Of a stretch of DNA of 64,000 nucleotides, positions 1 through 8,427 are shown in pieces (positions within the stretch are counted from its first letter, which is position 1; each line of letters opens with the position of its first letter). Position numbers and translations under genes: made by a program. The notes under the pieces are model-generated. The model worked only from the letters and a program-made list of their open reading frames with translations, was not told the origin of the DNA and did no database searches. The stretch lies in assembly GCA_900544025.1 (NCBI GenBank), contig UQTM01000010.1, positions 1 through 64,000 on the forward strand. Reading direction: 5' to 3'. The DNA comes from an uncultured Odoribacter sp. (lineage in GTDB: Bacteria > Bacteroidota > Bacteroidia > Bacteroidales > Marinifilaceae).

Positions 1-1
1 A

Positions 2-349
2 GGTATCGGAGAGTTTTATTCGGTGGGCCAATGGGAGGCGTATGAATTGCCGGGACATTATTCTTTGCAGGAATCTATGAAAGCGCTTGCCGGCTGGTTT
101 GCCGAAACGAAACAGGAGAATCTGAAAGCGCAGACAACGATTATCATTGTTCCGGGTTACCGTTTCCGGGTGATCGATGCCATGTTCACCAATTTCCACC
201 AGCCTCAAAGTACACTTTTACTCCTGGTGGCTGCCGCTATCGGGGACGATTGGAAAAAGGTGTATGCGTATGCTTTGGAACAGGGGTTCCGTTTCCTGAG
301 CTACGGGGATAGCAGTTTTTTAAAGATTGGAAAAGAAAATAAATCGTAA
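2..349 (+). CDS. queA: tRNA ribosyltransferase-isomerase QueA, C-terminal part (5' end outside window)
   Basis: The enzyme transfers the ribosyl part of S-adenosylmethionine to 7-aminomethyl-7-deazaguanine in tRNA, giving epoxyqueuosine at the wobble base of GUN anticodons. Seen: the frame is open to the window edge (first full codon at base 2), so the GTG at 23 is internal. The signature TNFHQPQSTLLLLV lies near residue 60 of the visible part and YGDSSFL near its end, both typical of the QueA C-terminal lobe. About 115 residues of the usual 350-400 are present. It ends 15 bases before the GH89 gene on the same strand. The family call is sound; the N-terminal part cannot be judged. Confidence 0.85.
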   Translation, partial: GIGEFYSVGQWEAYELPGHYSLQESMKALAGWFAETKQENLKAQTTIIIVPGYRFRVIDAMFTNFHQPQSTLLLLVAAAIGDDWKKVYAYALEQGFRFLSYGDSSFLKIGKENKS

Positions 350-364
350 TATAAAAATCAGCCT

Positions 365-2518
365 ATGAAAATAATAACCTTATGTATGCTTTTGCTTTGG
401 TGTGGTTGGTGCGTCGCTGCCAATCCGGTGGACAAGCTGCTTGAGCGGATCGATCGCGGAGCTTCGGCTAAGTTTAAAACAGAGCTTACCGATACCAAAA
501 GTCCGGTCGATTTTTTCGAATTGGATCAGGACGGGGATAAGGTGGTTGTCCGGGGAAATAACTGGGTAAGTGTCGCTACCGGTATCAATTGGTATTTAAA
601 ATATCATGCGGGGATACACTTTTCCTGGAACGGAATGAGTGCGAAATTGCCGAAGGTATTACCGCCCGTGAATCAAAAGGAGAGGCGTGAAACGGCTATG
701 AAAGACCGTTACGATTTTAATTATTGCACGTATTCTTATTCCATGGCGTTTTGGGATTGGGAACGTTGGGAAAAAGAAATCGACTGGATGGCACTGCACG
801 GGGTGAATATGCCCCTGGCTTTGGTGGGAATGGAAACCGTGTGGCATAATGTGCTGAAACAGTTGGGATACAGTAAAGAGGAAATCAATGAATTTATCGC
901 CGGGCCGGGTTTTCTGGCCTGGTGGCACATGAATAATCTGGAAGGCTGGGGAGGGCCTAATCCGGATAGCTGGTATGAACAGCAGGTGAAATTGCAGCAA
1001 CAGATATTGAGACGGATGCAGGAATTTGGAATCGAGCCTGTATTTCCGGGTTATGCCGGAATGGTTCCTTATAATGCGAAAGAGAAATTGGGATTGAATG
1101 TTTCCGATCCCGGAAAATGGTGCGGTTACCGCCGTCCGGCCTTTTTGCTGCCCACCGATCCCGCTTTCGACCGGATTGCAGGGCTTTACTATGCCGAAAT
1201 GCAGCGTTTGTTCGGCAAGGCGAAATATTATGGCATCGATCCTTTTCATGAAGGCGGGAATACTCAGGGCGTGAATTTGGCGCAAGCGGGGAAAGCGATT
1301 ATGAAAGCGATGAAAAAAGCCAGTCCCAAAGCCGTGTGGGTGATACAGGCATGGCAGGCTAATCCGCGCCCGGCTATGATCGATAGCCTGGAAGCCGGGG
1401 ATTTGCTGGTGCTGGATTTGTCCAGTGAAAACCGTCCTATGTGGGGTGATAAGGATTCCCCCTGGTATCGGGAAAAGGGGTACGGGAAACACGATTGGTT
1501 GTATTGCATGTTGTTGAATTTCGGCGGTAATGTGGGGATGTACGGCAGGATGGAGCGGGTGATCGACGGTTTTTATGCAGCGAAAGCGCATCCGAACGGA
1601 AAGACTTTAAGAGGGGTGGGGATTACGATGGAAGGTATAGAAAACAACCCCGTGATGTATGAATTGTTGTTCGAATTGCCCTGGCGTCCGGAAAAATTTA
1701 CCAAAGAAGAGTGGTTGAAAGGTTATGTTTTTGCCCGTTATGGGGAAAACGATCCGCATTTGGACGAGGCCTGGCGAATCCTGTCGAACACGGCTTATGC
1801 TTGCCCGAATATTCAGGAGGGAACGACGGAATCCGTATTCTGTGCCCGTCCGGCAGAGGATATACGCAGTGCGTCTTCGTGGGGTACATCTAAAATGTAT
1901 TACAAGCCGGAGGAATTCCGGAAAGCGGCGGAGCAAATGCTGGCGGTGGCCGACCGGTTCAAGGGAAACAATAACTTTGAATATGATTTGGTGGATGTCG
2001 TAAGGCAGACTTTGGCCGACCGGGGAAACGTGTTACAAAAAGAAATTACGGCGGCTTATCGCGCCGGGAAAAAAGCCGAGTTTACAAAACTCAGCCGGGA
2101 GTTTTTGGACTTGATTTTGGCGCAGGATAAATTACTGTCGTCCCGTCCCGAATTTATGGTGGGAACCTGGCTCGAAAGTGCTAAAAAAATCGGGGCAGGA
2201 AAGGAAGAAAAAGAGCTATACGAATGGAATGCGCGGACTCAGATCACCACCTGGGGCGACCGGAATGCGGCCAATAACGGAGGATTGCGTGATTATTCCC
2301 ACCGGGAATGGGGAGGAATGTTGAAAGATTTTTATTATCCGCGCTGGAAGGCTTGGTTTGAGGTGTTGCAGGCGCGTTTAGACGGGAAAGAAGCGGTCAA
2401 TATAGATTGGTATGCTATGGAAGAACCCTGGACGCATTTGCAAAACGAATATCCGGTAACTCCGCAATCCGATCCGGTGGCTACGGCGAAAGAAGTATAT
2501 AATTCGGTGTTCCGCTAA
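365..2518 (+). CDS. alpha-N-acetylglucosaminidase, GH89
   Basis: Secreted glycosidase of the NAGLU family, which removes terminal alpha-linked GlcNAc from glycans such as gastric mucin O-glycans or heparan-type chains. Seen: 717 aa with a signal peptide (MKIITLCMLLLWCGWCVAA, then NPVD), a mixed N-terminal domain to about residue 105, then the catalytic barrel with NMPLALVGMETVW (148-160) and DPFHEGG (292-298, E296 a likely acid/base). GITMEGIE near 419-426 carries the second candidate carboxylate (E423). The length fits bacterial GH89 enzymes without an added carbohydrate-binding module. There are no SusC/SusD genes beside it, so it is not in a classical utilisation locus. Mucin as substrate is inference from the family and the nearby M60 peptidase. 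Confidence 0.93.
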   Translation: MKIITLCMLLLWCGWCVAANPVDKLLERIDRGASAKFKTELTDTKSPVDFFELDQDGDKVVVRGNNWVSVATGINWYLKYHAGIHFSWNGMSAKLPKVLPPVNQKERRETAMKDRYDFNYCTYSYSMAFWDWERWEKEIDWMALHGVNMPLALVGMETVWHNVLKQLGYSKEEINEFIAGPGFLAWWHMNNLEGWGGPNPDSWYEQQVKLQQQILRRMQEFGIEPVFPGYAGMVPYNAKEKLGLNVSDPGKWCGYRRPAFLLPTDPAFDRIAGLYYAEMQRLFGKAKYYGIDPFHEGGNTQGVNLAQAGKAIMKAMKKASPKAVWVIQAWQANPRPAMIDSLEAGDLLVLDLSSENRPMWGDKDSPWYREKGYGKHDWLYCMLLNFGGNVGMYGRMERVIDGFYAAKAHPNGKTLRGVGITMEGIENNPVMYELLFELPWRPEKFTKEEWLKGYVFARYGENDPHLDEAWRILSNTAYACPNIQEGTTESVFCARPAEDIRSASSWGTSKMYYKPEEFRKAAEQMLAVADRFKGNNNFEYDLVDVVRQTLADRGNVLQKEITAAYRAGKKAEFTKLSREFLDLILAQDKLLSSRPEFMVGTWLESAKKIGAGKEEKELYEWNARTQITTWGDRNAANNGGLRDYSHREWGGMLKDFYYPRWKAWFEVLQARLDGKEAVNIDWYAMEEPWTHLQNEYPVTPQSDPVATAKEVYNSVFR

Positions 2519-2584
2519 ATGGAATATAGGGGGCAGGGGCGTTCGATTATAAAATAAACGGTTATCAATTTAGAAAAATCAAAT

Positions 2585-3487
2585 ATGAAAGCAATTAAAT
2601 TTTTATTTATACTATGGGTTGGATATTTCTGTATGCCCGGTCATAGTTTATGGGCGCAAAATGAAAAGCCCCTGATCCGGTTCGGTTTGTTTGCAGACGC
2701 GCAATATGCAGATTGTGACCCGAACATAAACCGGCATTATAGGCAATCCCTGTCTAAATTGGAGGAATGTATAAACTACCTGAATCAGGAGAAGGTGCAG
2801 TTCACCATTAATTTGGGGGATATTATAGACCGTGATTTTAAAGAGATCGATACCCTGCTCACCAGTTTGAAGCGTTTAGACCACAAAGTGTATCATCTCA
2901 CGGGAAACCACGACTATAAAGGGGTGACGGATAATAACGCATTGTATAAAAAATTGAATATGCCTTCGGAATATTATTCGATGGAAAAAAAGAAATGGGT
3001 GTTTATTTTTCTGAATACCAATGAGCTGGCGAGTTATGCAAATGTGGCCGGCACAGAAAAAGAACAGGAATTATCGGCATTGCGCCAGCAGATCAAGAAG
3101 ACCGGAGGCATACAGGGAGCAAGCTGGAACGGAGGAGTTAGTGCAAAACAGTTGGAGTGGTTAGATAAACTTTTGGCAAAAAGTGAGAAATCAGGGAAAC
3201 GGGTGCTGATATTCGCCCATCATCCGCTTTGGCCGAAATCTGCTTTTACAGCTCTGAATAATGTGGAAATATTGGATGTGGTCGATAAATATTCCTGCGT
3301 GAAGGCCATTTTTGCCGGGCATCACCATGCCGGAGGATTTGCATACTTTAAGGATATTCCCGTAGTTACGGTAGAAGGTATGGTGGAAACGACCGAAAAT
3401 TCATTCGGTGTCGTTAATATCTATGACGATAGAATCGAAATAGACGGAAAAGGACGGATGACTTCCAGAATTTTCAAAAAACAGTGA
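2585..3487 (+). CDS. secreted calcineurin-like metallophosphoesterase (ADPRM-like)
   Basis: A binuclear-metal phosphoesterase exported to the periplasm. Seen: 300 aa, a signal peptide ending about SLWA before QNEK, then the family metal ligands in order: DAQ (38-40, in place of the more common DxH), GDIID (78-82), GNHD (107-110), FAHHPLW near 210 and GHHHAGG near 245. The DAQ first motif and the general layout resemble manganese-dependent ADP-ribose/CDP-alcohol diphosphatases, so a nucleotide or phosphodiester substrate is possible but unproven. It follows the GH89 gene by 66 bases on the same strand and meets the glycosyltransferase gene tail to tail with only four bases between the stops. 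Confidence 0.85.
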   Translation: MKAIKFLFILWVGYFCMPGHSLWAQNEKPLIRFGLFADAQYADCDPNINRHYRQSLSKLEECINYLNQEKVQFTINLGDIIDRDFKEIDTLLTSLKRLDHKVYHLTGNHDYKGVTDNNALYKKLNMPSEYYSMEKKKWVFIFLNTNELASYANVAGTEKEQELSALRQQIKKTGGIQGASWNGGVSAKQLEWLDKLLAKSEKSGKRVLIFAHHPLWPKSAFTALNNVEILDVVDKYSCVKAIFAGHHHAGGFAYFKDIPVVTVEGMVETTENSFGVVNIYDDRIEIDGKGRMTSRIFKKQ

Positions 3488-3491
3488 GGTT

Positions 3492-4556
3492 TTATTTTTT
3501 ATGGCGGTAATACGCCTTTAGAAAACCACAGCAAAATAGATCGAAGGCGGGTATGGACAATAGAGTTTGTATCCGCCTCATCGTTTTTAGAGTTGAGCTT
3601 TCTGTGAAATAAGGATCGGTAAAATAAGTTTTGTCCCGGAATGTCCTACGCAAAACGGAAAGCCGTTCCCGCCGCGAAACCGGATTGGCATACAGGGATT
3701 TGACGATGCTGATACAAGTCTTGTCTTTATTGTAACTGTATATTTGACGCGCATACCCGGTTTCCATGATGTTGAATTTTTGCAATACGCTTTTAATCAG
3801 CGGAGGAAGCTCTTCTTTTAAGAGCAGGAACACGCTATGCGGATGAATCGTTTTGTGAGACAATGTGACCCGGTTTTCTGCCTGCCTGTAACAATAGCCC
3901 GTGGCATCGATTAATTTTATCTTCGAAATTTGCAAACGGTAAGTATAAACGAATACAATATCTTCCCGGACTGTCAGCTCGGTGCGGAAACGGATGTGAT
4001 GCCGGTTGAGGACTTCCCGGTTAAAAAGTTTTGCCCAGGGGGTGTTATTATCGAAAAAACGATAGGTAGAAACGTGCTGACCGATATTTTGCAGGTCGAT
4101 CGGCAGATCGGGAAATCGGTAAACCCGGAGGACTTTCCCGTCGGTGTTCGATACTACTTGCCAGCCTTGCAGGTTGAGGCAGTCCGTTTCCAGGCAACCC
4201 TGTTCTGCGAATGCGGAAAGAAAATTTTCATCGGCATAGTCGTCACTATCGACAAAGCAAATCCATTTTCCGGAGGCCTGGTCGATCCCCGCGTTCCGGG
4301 CGGCGCTAACTCCTGCATTGGTTTGATGCCATACCCGGATATGGGTATGGCGGGCAGCATACTCGTCGCAAATGCGGGGAGAACGGTCTGTGCTCCCGTC
4401 ATCGATCAGTAAAATTTCAAAATCGGTAAACTTTTGGGACAGAAGGCTATCGATACATTGGGGTAAATAGCTTTCTGCATTATATACCGGAACTATTACG
4501 CTGAATAAGGGTGTTTTATTCCCTGAAGGGATAAGGTTTTCATTGGTTATAGCCAT
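3492..4556 (-). CDS. family 2 glycosyltransferase
   Basis: Cytoplasmic GT-A fold glycosyltransferase, probably adding a sugar to a lipid-linked or capsular glycan. Seen: 354 aa; N-terminal GT2 domain starting SVIVPVYNAESYLPQCIDSL, ILLIDDGSTDRS near residue 50, and the metal-binding DxD in CFVDSDDYAD near 105. The remainder (about 220-354) is a variable acceptor-side region with no visible membrane segment. It stands alone, with no other cell-surface glycan genes beside it, so the acceptor cannot be named. The ATG at 4556 is the first in frame and places the GT2 domain 15 residues in. Confidence 0.88.
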   Translation of the reverse strand: MAITNENLIPSGNKTPLFSVIVPVYNAESYLPQCIDSLLSQKFTDFEILLIDDGSTDRSPRICDEYAARHTHIRVWHQTNAGVSAARNAGIDQASGKWICFVDSDDYADENFLSAFAEQGCLETDCLNLQGWQVVSNTDGKVLRVYRFPDLPIDLQNIGQHVSTYRFFDNNTPWAKLFNREVLNRHHIRFRTELTVREDIVFVYTYRLQISKIKLIDATGYCYRQAENRVTLSHKTIHPHSVFLLLKEELPPLIKSVLQKFNIMETGYARQIYSYNKDKTCISIVKSLYANPVSRRERLSVLRRTFRDKTYFTDPYFTESSTLKTMRRIQTLLSIPAFDLFCCGFLKAYYRHKK

Positions 4557-4690
4557 GTTTGCACGATTGGAATATAATTTGCTTTTCAGATTTCCAAAGG
4601 TACAAAAGTAAATAAAAAATAAAACTTGTCCGGGAAGTAAAACACGGGTATTGTAAAATCGGATACCCGGCTTGGGGAACAGGCATACAC

Positions 4691-4736
4691 TTTATAAAAA
4701 TATCCTCCAAAGCCAGGTATGAGACTTTGGAGGATA
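4691..4736 (-). terminator. intrinsic terminator of the M60 peptidase gene
   Basis: A perfect 12-bp inverted repeat (4701-4712 with 4725-4736, 12-base loop) is followed, reading the minus strand, by TTTTTATAAA. It lies 84 bases past the stop of the M60 gene and before the GT2 gene, so the two minus-strand genes are probably separate transcripts. Confidence 0.8.
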
Positions 4737-4819
4737 TTAAAGATTGCAGGTTTTGTCCTTTTGGGGATCTGACCTTAAAGCAGACCCGAAGGAAAAACTG
4801 CATTACCCGAAGAAAGAAA

Positions 4820-6370
4820 TTAATCTTCAAGTAGCGTTAAATCAGTTTTTGGAAGCGGGAGATTCCATGAAGCTATTTCAGCTCTACAAGAATCTACCAT
4901 TTCCTGAGTTAAATTGATCTGATATTTGCCGTAATCGTTCATTTCTTTTGTTACCGGTCTGAGGAATCCCCATTTGGTGAAGAAGTCGGTCAAATCGGTG
5001 TTCCCCACTTTGCAACATTGCTTTACAAAGTTTAATTGATAGGCTGCGACATCCCGGCGGGGGTTTAAGCCTTTCATATTTTCAGCATTGTTGCGCAGGG
5101 CTTCGTGAAGGTCCGGATAGAAATCCGGCTGTCCGTTCTGTGAAAAATAGAGGTGTAATTGCCAGAACGGTACCAGCCTGTTGAAAACGTCACCATCTTC
5201 TAAATAAGAAATCTTTTTATCGATGATGTTTTTCCGGGCTTTCTCGTAACTCTTTTGTGCGCTTAAACGGCTTTTATTGCCGAAATGTGTGGTGACGTAA
5301 AGAGTTACGATATTGTTGCTCACTTCGCCTAAGCCACCCCAGTTCAGGTAGGGACGCAATTGATGAACGTGGCCTACTTCGTGGTTGAATCCCCAGCAAG
5401 GATCGCCTTTGATTACACTTTCGGGTTTTACCACCATGCCCATGGCATTGCCGGGATTCGTACCCATATAGGCCACTCCGTCGCCGTCGCGGAACATATA
5501 GTAATTATAATTTACCCTCGCTAAAATCCGGTTGTCCGGCACTTTATTATATTTCTGCAAGCCGATGAATTTATGCTGGAGACTCACCATCGAATCGTAA
5601 TTCGTCAGTAATTCGACTCCTTTTCCTGCGGCATATTTTTTACAGGCTTCTACCGGATAGGCGATCTGTGCATGCCGTCCTTTCCCATCCATAACCGGGT
5701 AAACGGCATGGGCGAGCAGGGTGTCCCAATCGGCATTGGTGTTTCGGGTAACGTCGAAATAACCGTTTACCGGAGCATTCACGAAATGTACGCGGATTGC
5801 CGGGGAAGTTTCGGGTGTTTCGGTATAATAATCCACATAAGCCAGCCCGTCTTTTTCCACTTCGATGAGGTTAGCCCCATTCACCAATGGATACACTTTT
5901 TTATGTATGCCCCAGCCATTCGGGTCTTTACTGGGGTTAATCCCTTCCGGTGCGCGGCGTTCCCAGTCGGGGACGATAATATTCACTTTTTGTCCTTCGG
6001 GAATCCCTTCCGCCAAAACGATCCGTTCGCCTTTCTGGAGCAATACGCCGGTGATTCCTTCGTATTTGCTGTATCCGCTGCCGATATGCAATTGCCGTCC
6101 TAAAAGATTGGGTTTCAAATGCGCCTTATAATCGGCAACCCGGTAATCGGTGCTATACTGTTTTTGCCGGAGCGCGGTTGCTGCAGCTTTTAAATCGGCA
6201 TTTTGCATCCCGTCGATTTTGCTTTGGGAAGTCCAGAATTTTAACTTGGTTGCCAGAGGATCAGAAAAAACATGAAGGTCTTTTTCGAGCGGAGTCATTT
6301 CTTTTTGGGTACAGGAAGCCGCACATATAGCAAGCCATAGTACCACGAGTGGTAGGATAGTTTTGTTCAT
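4820..6370 (-). CDS. M60-family (enhancin-like) zinc metallopeptidase lipoprotein
   Basis: Predicted membrane-anchored metallopeptidase of the M60/enhancin group, whose gut members cleave mucin-like glycoproteins. Seen: lipoprotein signal MNKTILPLVVLWLAICAASC with the acceptor Cys at residue 20, and the gluzincin motif HEVGHVHQ near residue 332 followed by a GLGE Glu about ten residues on, as in M60 (HExxH plus downstream E). The frame opens at 6424, but 6370 is preferred because it begins the lipobox signal and sits 33 bases below a good promoter (6403-6432). About 516 aa. With the GH89 enzyme 2.3 kb away it could act on mucin glycoproteins; that pairing is inference. Confidence 0.85.
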   Translation of the reverse strand: MNKTILPLVVLWLAICAASCTQKEMTPLEKDLHVFSDPLATKLKFWTSQSKIDGMQNADLKAAATALRQKQYSTDYRVADYKAHLKPNLLGRQLHIGSGYSKYEGITGVLLQKGERIVLAEGIPEGQKVNIIVPDWERRAPEGINPSKDPNGWGIHKKVYPLVNGANLIEVEKDGLAYVDYYTETPETSPAIRVHFVNAPVNGYFDVTRNTNADWDTLLAHAVYPVMDGKGRHAQIAYPVEACKKYAAGKGVELLTNYDSMVSLQHKFIGLQKYNKVPDNRILARVNYNYYMFRDGDGVAYMGTNPGNAMGMVVKPESVIKGDPCWGFNHEVGHVHQLRPYLNWGGLGEVSNNIVTLYVTTHFGNKSRLSAQKSYEKARKNIIDKKISYLEDGDVFNRLVPFWQLHLYFSQNGQPDFYPDLHEALRNNAENMKGLNPRRDVAAYQLNFVKQCCKVGNTDLTDFFTKWGFLRPVTKEMNDYGKYQINLTQEMVDSCRAEIASWNLPLPKTDLTLLED

Positions 6371-6402
6371 AGTTAGATAGATATTATTTATACGCCTGGT
6401 GA

Positions 6403-6432
6403 CAAAAATAATAAGTTTTCTCATATATTCAA
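6403..6432 (-). promoter_or_regulatory. promoter of the M60 peptidase gene
   Basis: Reading the minus strand, TTG (6432-6430) is followed after exactly 19 bases by TATTTTTG (6410-6403), matching the Bacteroidota -33/-7 pattern (TTTG, TAnnTTTG). The predicted transcript start is about 26 bases before the ATG at 6370, which supports that start. Confidence 0.6.
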
Positions 6433-6750
6433 TAAATCTTGTTAATATATCTTGCGGATTGATTGATATTTAGCTGTTTTTTTGCATGATTTCCCGATTT
6501 TTATTTCCAAAATAAGAAAGTTCGGCTATCGGAAAAGAGAGGAAAATGGGGATAAGCCGGGGAAAAAGGAGGATGCAGAATAATTTTTGCGGCTTAACGG
6601 GTAAATATTTGTTTTTTTAGCAGGAGTATAAGGTAAAATTCCGAACGGGAAACGAAAAACGATAGCCGGGATAAAACTGAAAGACAAGTGTTACCGATTG
6701 TTTTTCGCAGAAGAGAAAAACAGACGAAAAAACAGGCAGGAAAAATGTAT

Positions 6751-6781
6751 GTAAAAAATAAGTCCGGATTTGTTCCGGACT
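6751..6781 (-). terminator. intrinsic terminator downstream of the beta-barrel protein gene
   Basis: An 8-bp GC-rich stem (6761-6768 with 6774-6781, loop of 5) is followed on the minus strand by TATTTTTTAC. It lies 160 bases after the stop at 6942, leaving a rather long 3' untranslated region for the beta-barrel gene. Confidence 0.7.
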
Positions 6782-6941
6782 TCATCTTATGTAAAAAGTT
6801 TCATTTTTTTTGACTTTAAAGAGCGGTGAACAAGCCTATGATTTGAGGATTCAATATTTTGAATCCTTACAACCGGGCGTTTGTTTCGCTAAAAACATAC
6901 CGGAATTTTCCAGGTATATTTTTCAGTCACGGGAATAGGGT

Positions 6942-7520
6942 TTAAATGATCTTTAATCCCAAAGTGAAATTGAAGGAACGCGGTGCTTTCAGGTCGTGCC
7001 CTAAATTTTGGAAACTTTTTTCGTAGTCGATATCGAAAGTCAGTTTCCAGACATCCACACCTACACCGATCTTACCGTTCCAAATGGCATTCTTGGAACT
7101 CAGGTCAGAGATTCCTGTCGGTAAATTTCTCACTTTTCCGGGGAAAGACACAACCGGACCGAGATAGCCGCGCAATTTCAGAATGGAAATATCCAGAATT
7201 TTCACACCCACCATCAAGGGAATGTCGAAAGAGTTAATCTTTATCGTGCTTTCGCTGTCTAAATTTTGAGCTTCCACCACACTTTTTTTCTGTGAGAAAT
7301 TCAGGGACGGTTCCAGATATAAAGAGTTGAAATTTATCCGGCAAAAGGCTCCGAGCATAAATCCGCTATGCGATTTGTTCTTTATTTCATAAGGGATGTC
7401 TTTTACTTTGATCCGGTTACTGCTTACACCTCCGTGAATACCGATGTTCAGAGGGGAGTCTGCAAAGGCGGCGAAACCACACAGACAAATTACAAATAAA
7501 GCAATTACTTTTTTCATCAT
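6942..7520 (-). CDS. small outer-membrane beta-barrel protein (PorT-like fold)
   Basis: Predicted 8-stranded outer-membrane barrel. Seen: 192 aa, signal peptide MMKKVIALFVICLCGFAAFA, then alternating polar/apolar strands, for example LYLEPSLNFSQKK, and a last strand RSFNFTLGLKII typical of porT/OmpA-like barrels of Bacteroidota. No peptidase or peptidoglycan-binding domain is present, so its role is unknown. The gene begins 29 bases after the stop of the SpoU methyltransferase gene on the same strand and is probably co-transcribed with it. Either of two adjacent ATG codons (7520, 7517) could be the start. Confidence 0.75.
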   Translation of the reverse strand: MMKKVIALFVICLCGFAAFADSPLNIGIHGGVSSNRIKVKDIPYEIKNKSHSGFMLGAFCRINFNSLYLEPSLNFSQKKSVVEAQNLDSESTIKINSFDIPLMVGVKILDISILKLRGYLGPVVSFPGKVRNLPTGISDLSSKNAIWNGKIGVGVDVWKLTFDIDYEKSFQNLGHDLKAPRSFNFTLGLKII

Positions 7521-7549
7521 TTCTATTTTATGAGATTATCGATTACAAA

Positions 7550-8314
7550 TTATAATGTTCTCCGTTTAAATTCCGAAAGCATGATTCCGGCAGCAACCCC
7601 CACATTTAAAGATTCTGTGGAATTGGGATTGTTGGCAAAACTGGGGATCGTCAGCCGGAGATCGACCAGTTCCCCAACATCCGAAGATATGCCTTTCCCT
7701 TCATTTCCCATGACTATAAACCCCGTAGGGCCGAGGGTTGTCGTATAGATGTTTTCTCCAGCTAAAAACGTGCCATAACAGCGAAATGTTTCGGATTTAT
7801 ATTTTTTTATAAGTGAAGTTAATTCTGTATAAAATACTTTTACCCGAAAAACGGCTCCCATACTCGCCTGTACGCATTTGGGATTGAAAGCCCCCGCACA
7901 ATCGCTGTCGCAAAAGACGGTGCGGATGCCGAACCAATCTGCCAGCCGGAGAATCGTTCCGAGATTGCCGGGATCCTGAATGCCGTTCAAAACCAGCGAC
8001 AGGGATTGGCGGACAGTGTCTTCGTCACAGGTATATTGTGGGATTTCTGCCAGCGCGATCACCTGGGGCAGGGATTGAAAATTGGATATCGTGTGCATTT
8101 CTTTTTCGCAAACTTCGATAATTTCCAAACCTTTTACCCGTTCGCGGTTTTTTTCCAGCCATTCGGGATAAGCGATCACCGTCTGAGTCTTCAATCCGGA
8201 AACAAGCAGTTCCTGAACGAGTTTCTCTCCTTCTGTCTTAAACAGATTATATTTATCCCGGAATTTCTTTTTTTCGAGGTTTTGGACTATTTTTGTTACG
8301 TGTTTGCTAAGCAT
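7550..8314 (-). CDS. TrmH/SpoU-family RNA 2'-O-methyltransferase
   Basis: SPOUT-class enzyme that methylates a ribose 2'-OH in tRNA or rRNA using S-adenosylmethionine. Seen: 254 aa; an N-terminal RNA-binding segment (1-100, KNLEKKKFRDKYNLFKTEGEK), then the knot-forming motifs LNGIQDPGNLGTILR (motif 1, near 113), FIVMGNEGKGIS (motif 2) and STESLNVGVAAGIML (motif 3, near 235). This architecture is RlmB/TsnR-like, but the target nucleotide cannot be deduced. It is divergent from tamL-1; on the minus strand a TATTTTTG box at 8411-8404 lies upstream of its ATG. Confidence 0.9.
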   Translation of the reverse strand: MLSKHVTKIVQNLEKKKFRDKYNLFKTEGEKLVQELLVSGLKTQTVIAYPEWLEKNRERVKGLEIIEVCEKEMHTISNFQSLPQVIALAEIPQYTCDEDTVRQSLSLVLNGIQDPGNLGTILRLADWFGIRTVFCDSDCAGAFNPKCVQASMGAVFRVKVFYTELTSLIKKYKSETFRCYGTFLAGENIYTTTLGPTGFIVMGNEGKGISSDVGELVDLRLTIPSFANNPNSTESLNVGVAAGIMLSEFKRRTL

Positions 8315-8427
8315 TTACATTAAGATTTTGATTTAAGATTTTAGATTTCTTGCGTCTTTTCAATCTAAAATGACAGATCGGGGGATTTTTTTAGTTGTGC
8401 ATACAAAAATAATAACATTTTTGATAA

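Larger units (their letters stand above)
6371..6941. other. 571-bp AT-rich intergenic region
   Basis: Apart from the M60 promoter (6403-6432) and the terminator at 6751-6781, I see only a 9-bp hairpin (6846-6854 with 6859-6867, 4-base loop) just past the outer-membrane protein gene. A 63-codon open frame on the minus strand (6594-6785) has no recognisable product and runs through the terminator hairpin, so it is not called. Confidence 0.6.

Noticed and set aside
659..1591. 310-codon open frame on the minus strand inside the GH89 gene
   Set aside because: Antisense to a clear GH89 coding region; His/Pro/Ile-rich composition typical of reverse-strand shadows, with no signal or family resemblance.
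4540..4830. 96-codon minus-strand frame between the M60 and GT2 genes
   Set aside because: It runs straight through the terminator hairpin at 4701-4736 and overlaps the GT2 start; no recognisable product.
6594..6785. 63-codon minus-strand frame
   Set aside because: Low-complexity Phe/Leu-rich translation of AT-rich DNA; overlaps a terminator; no promoter placed sensibly.
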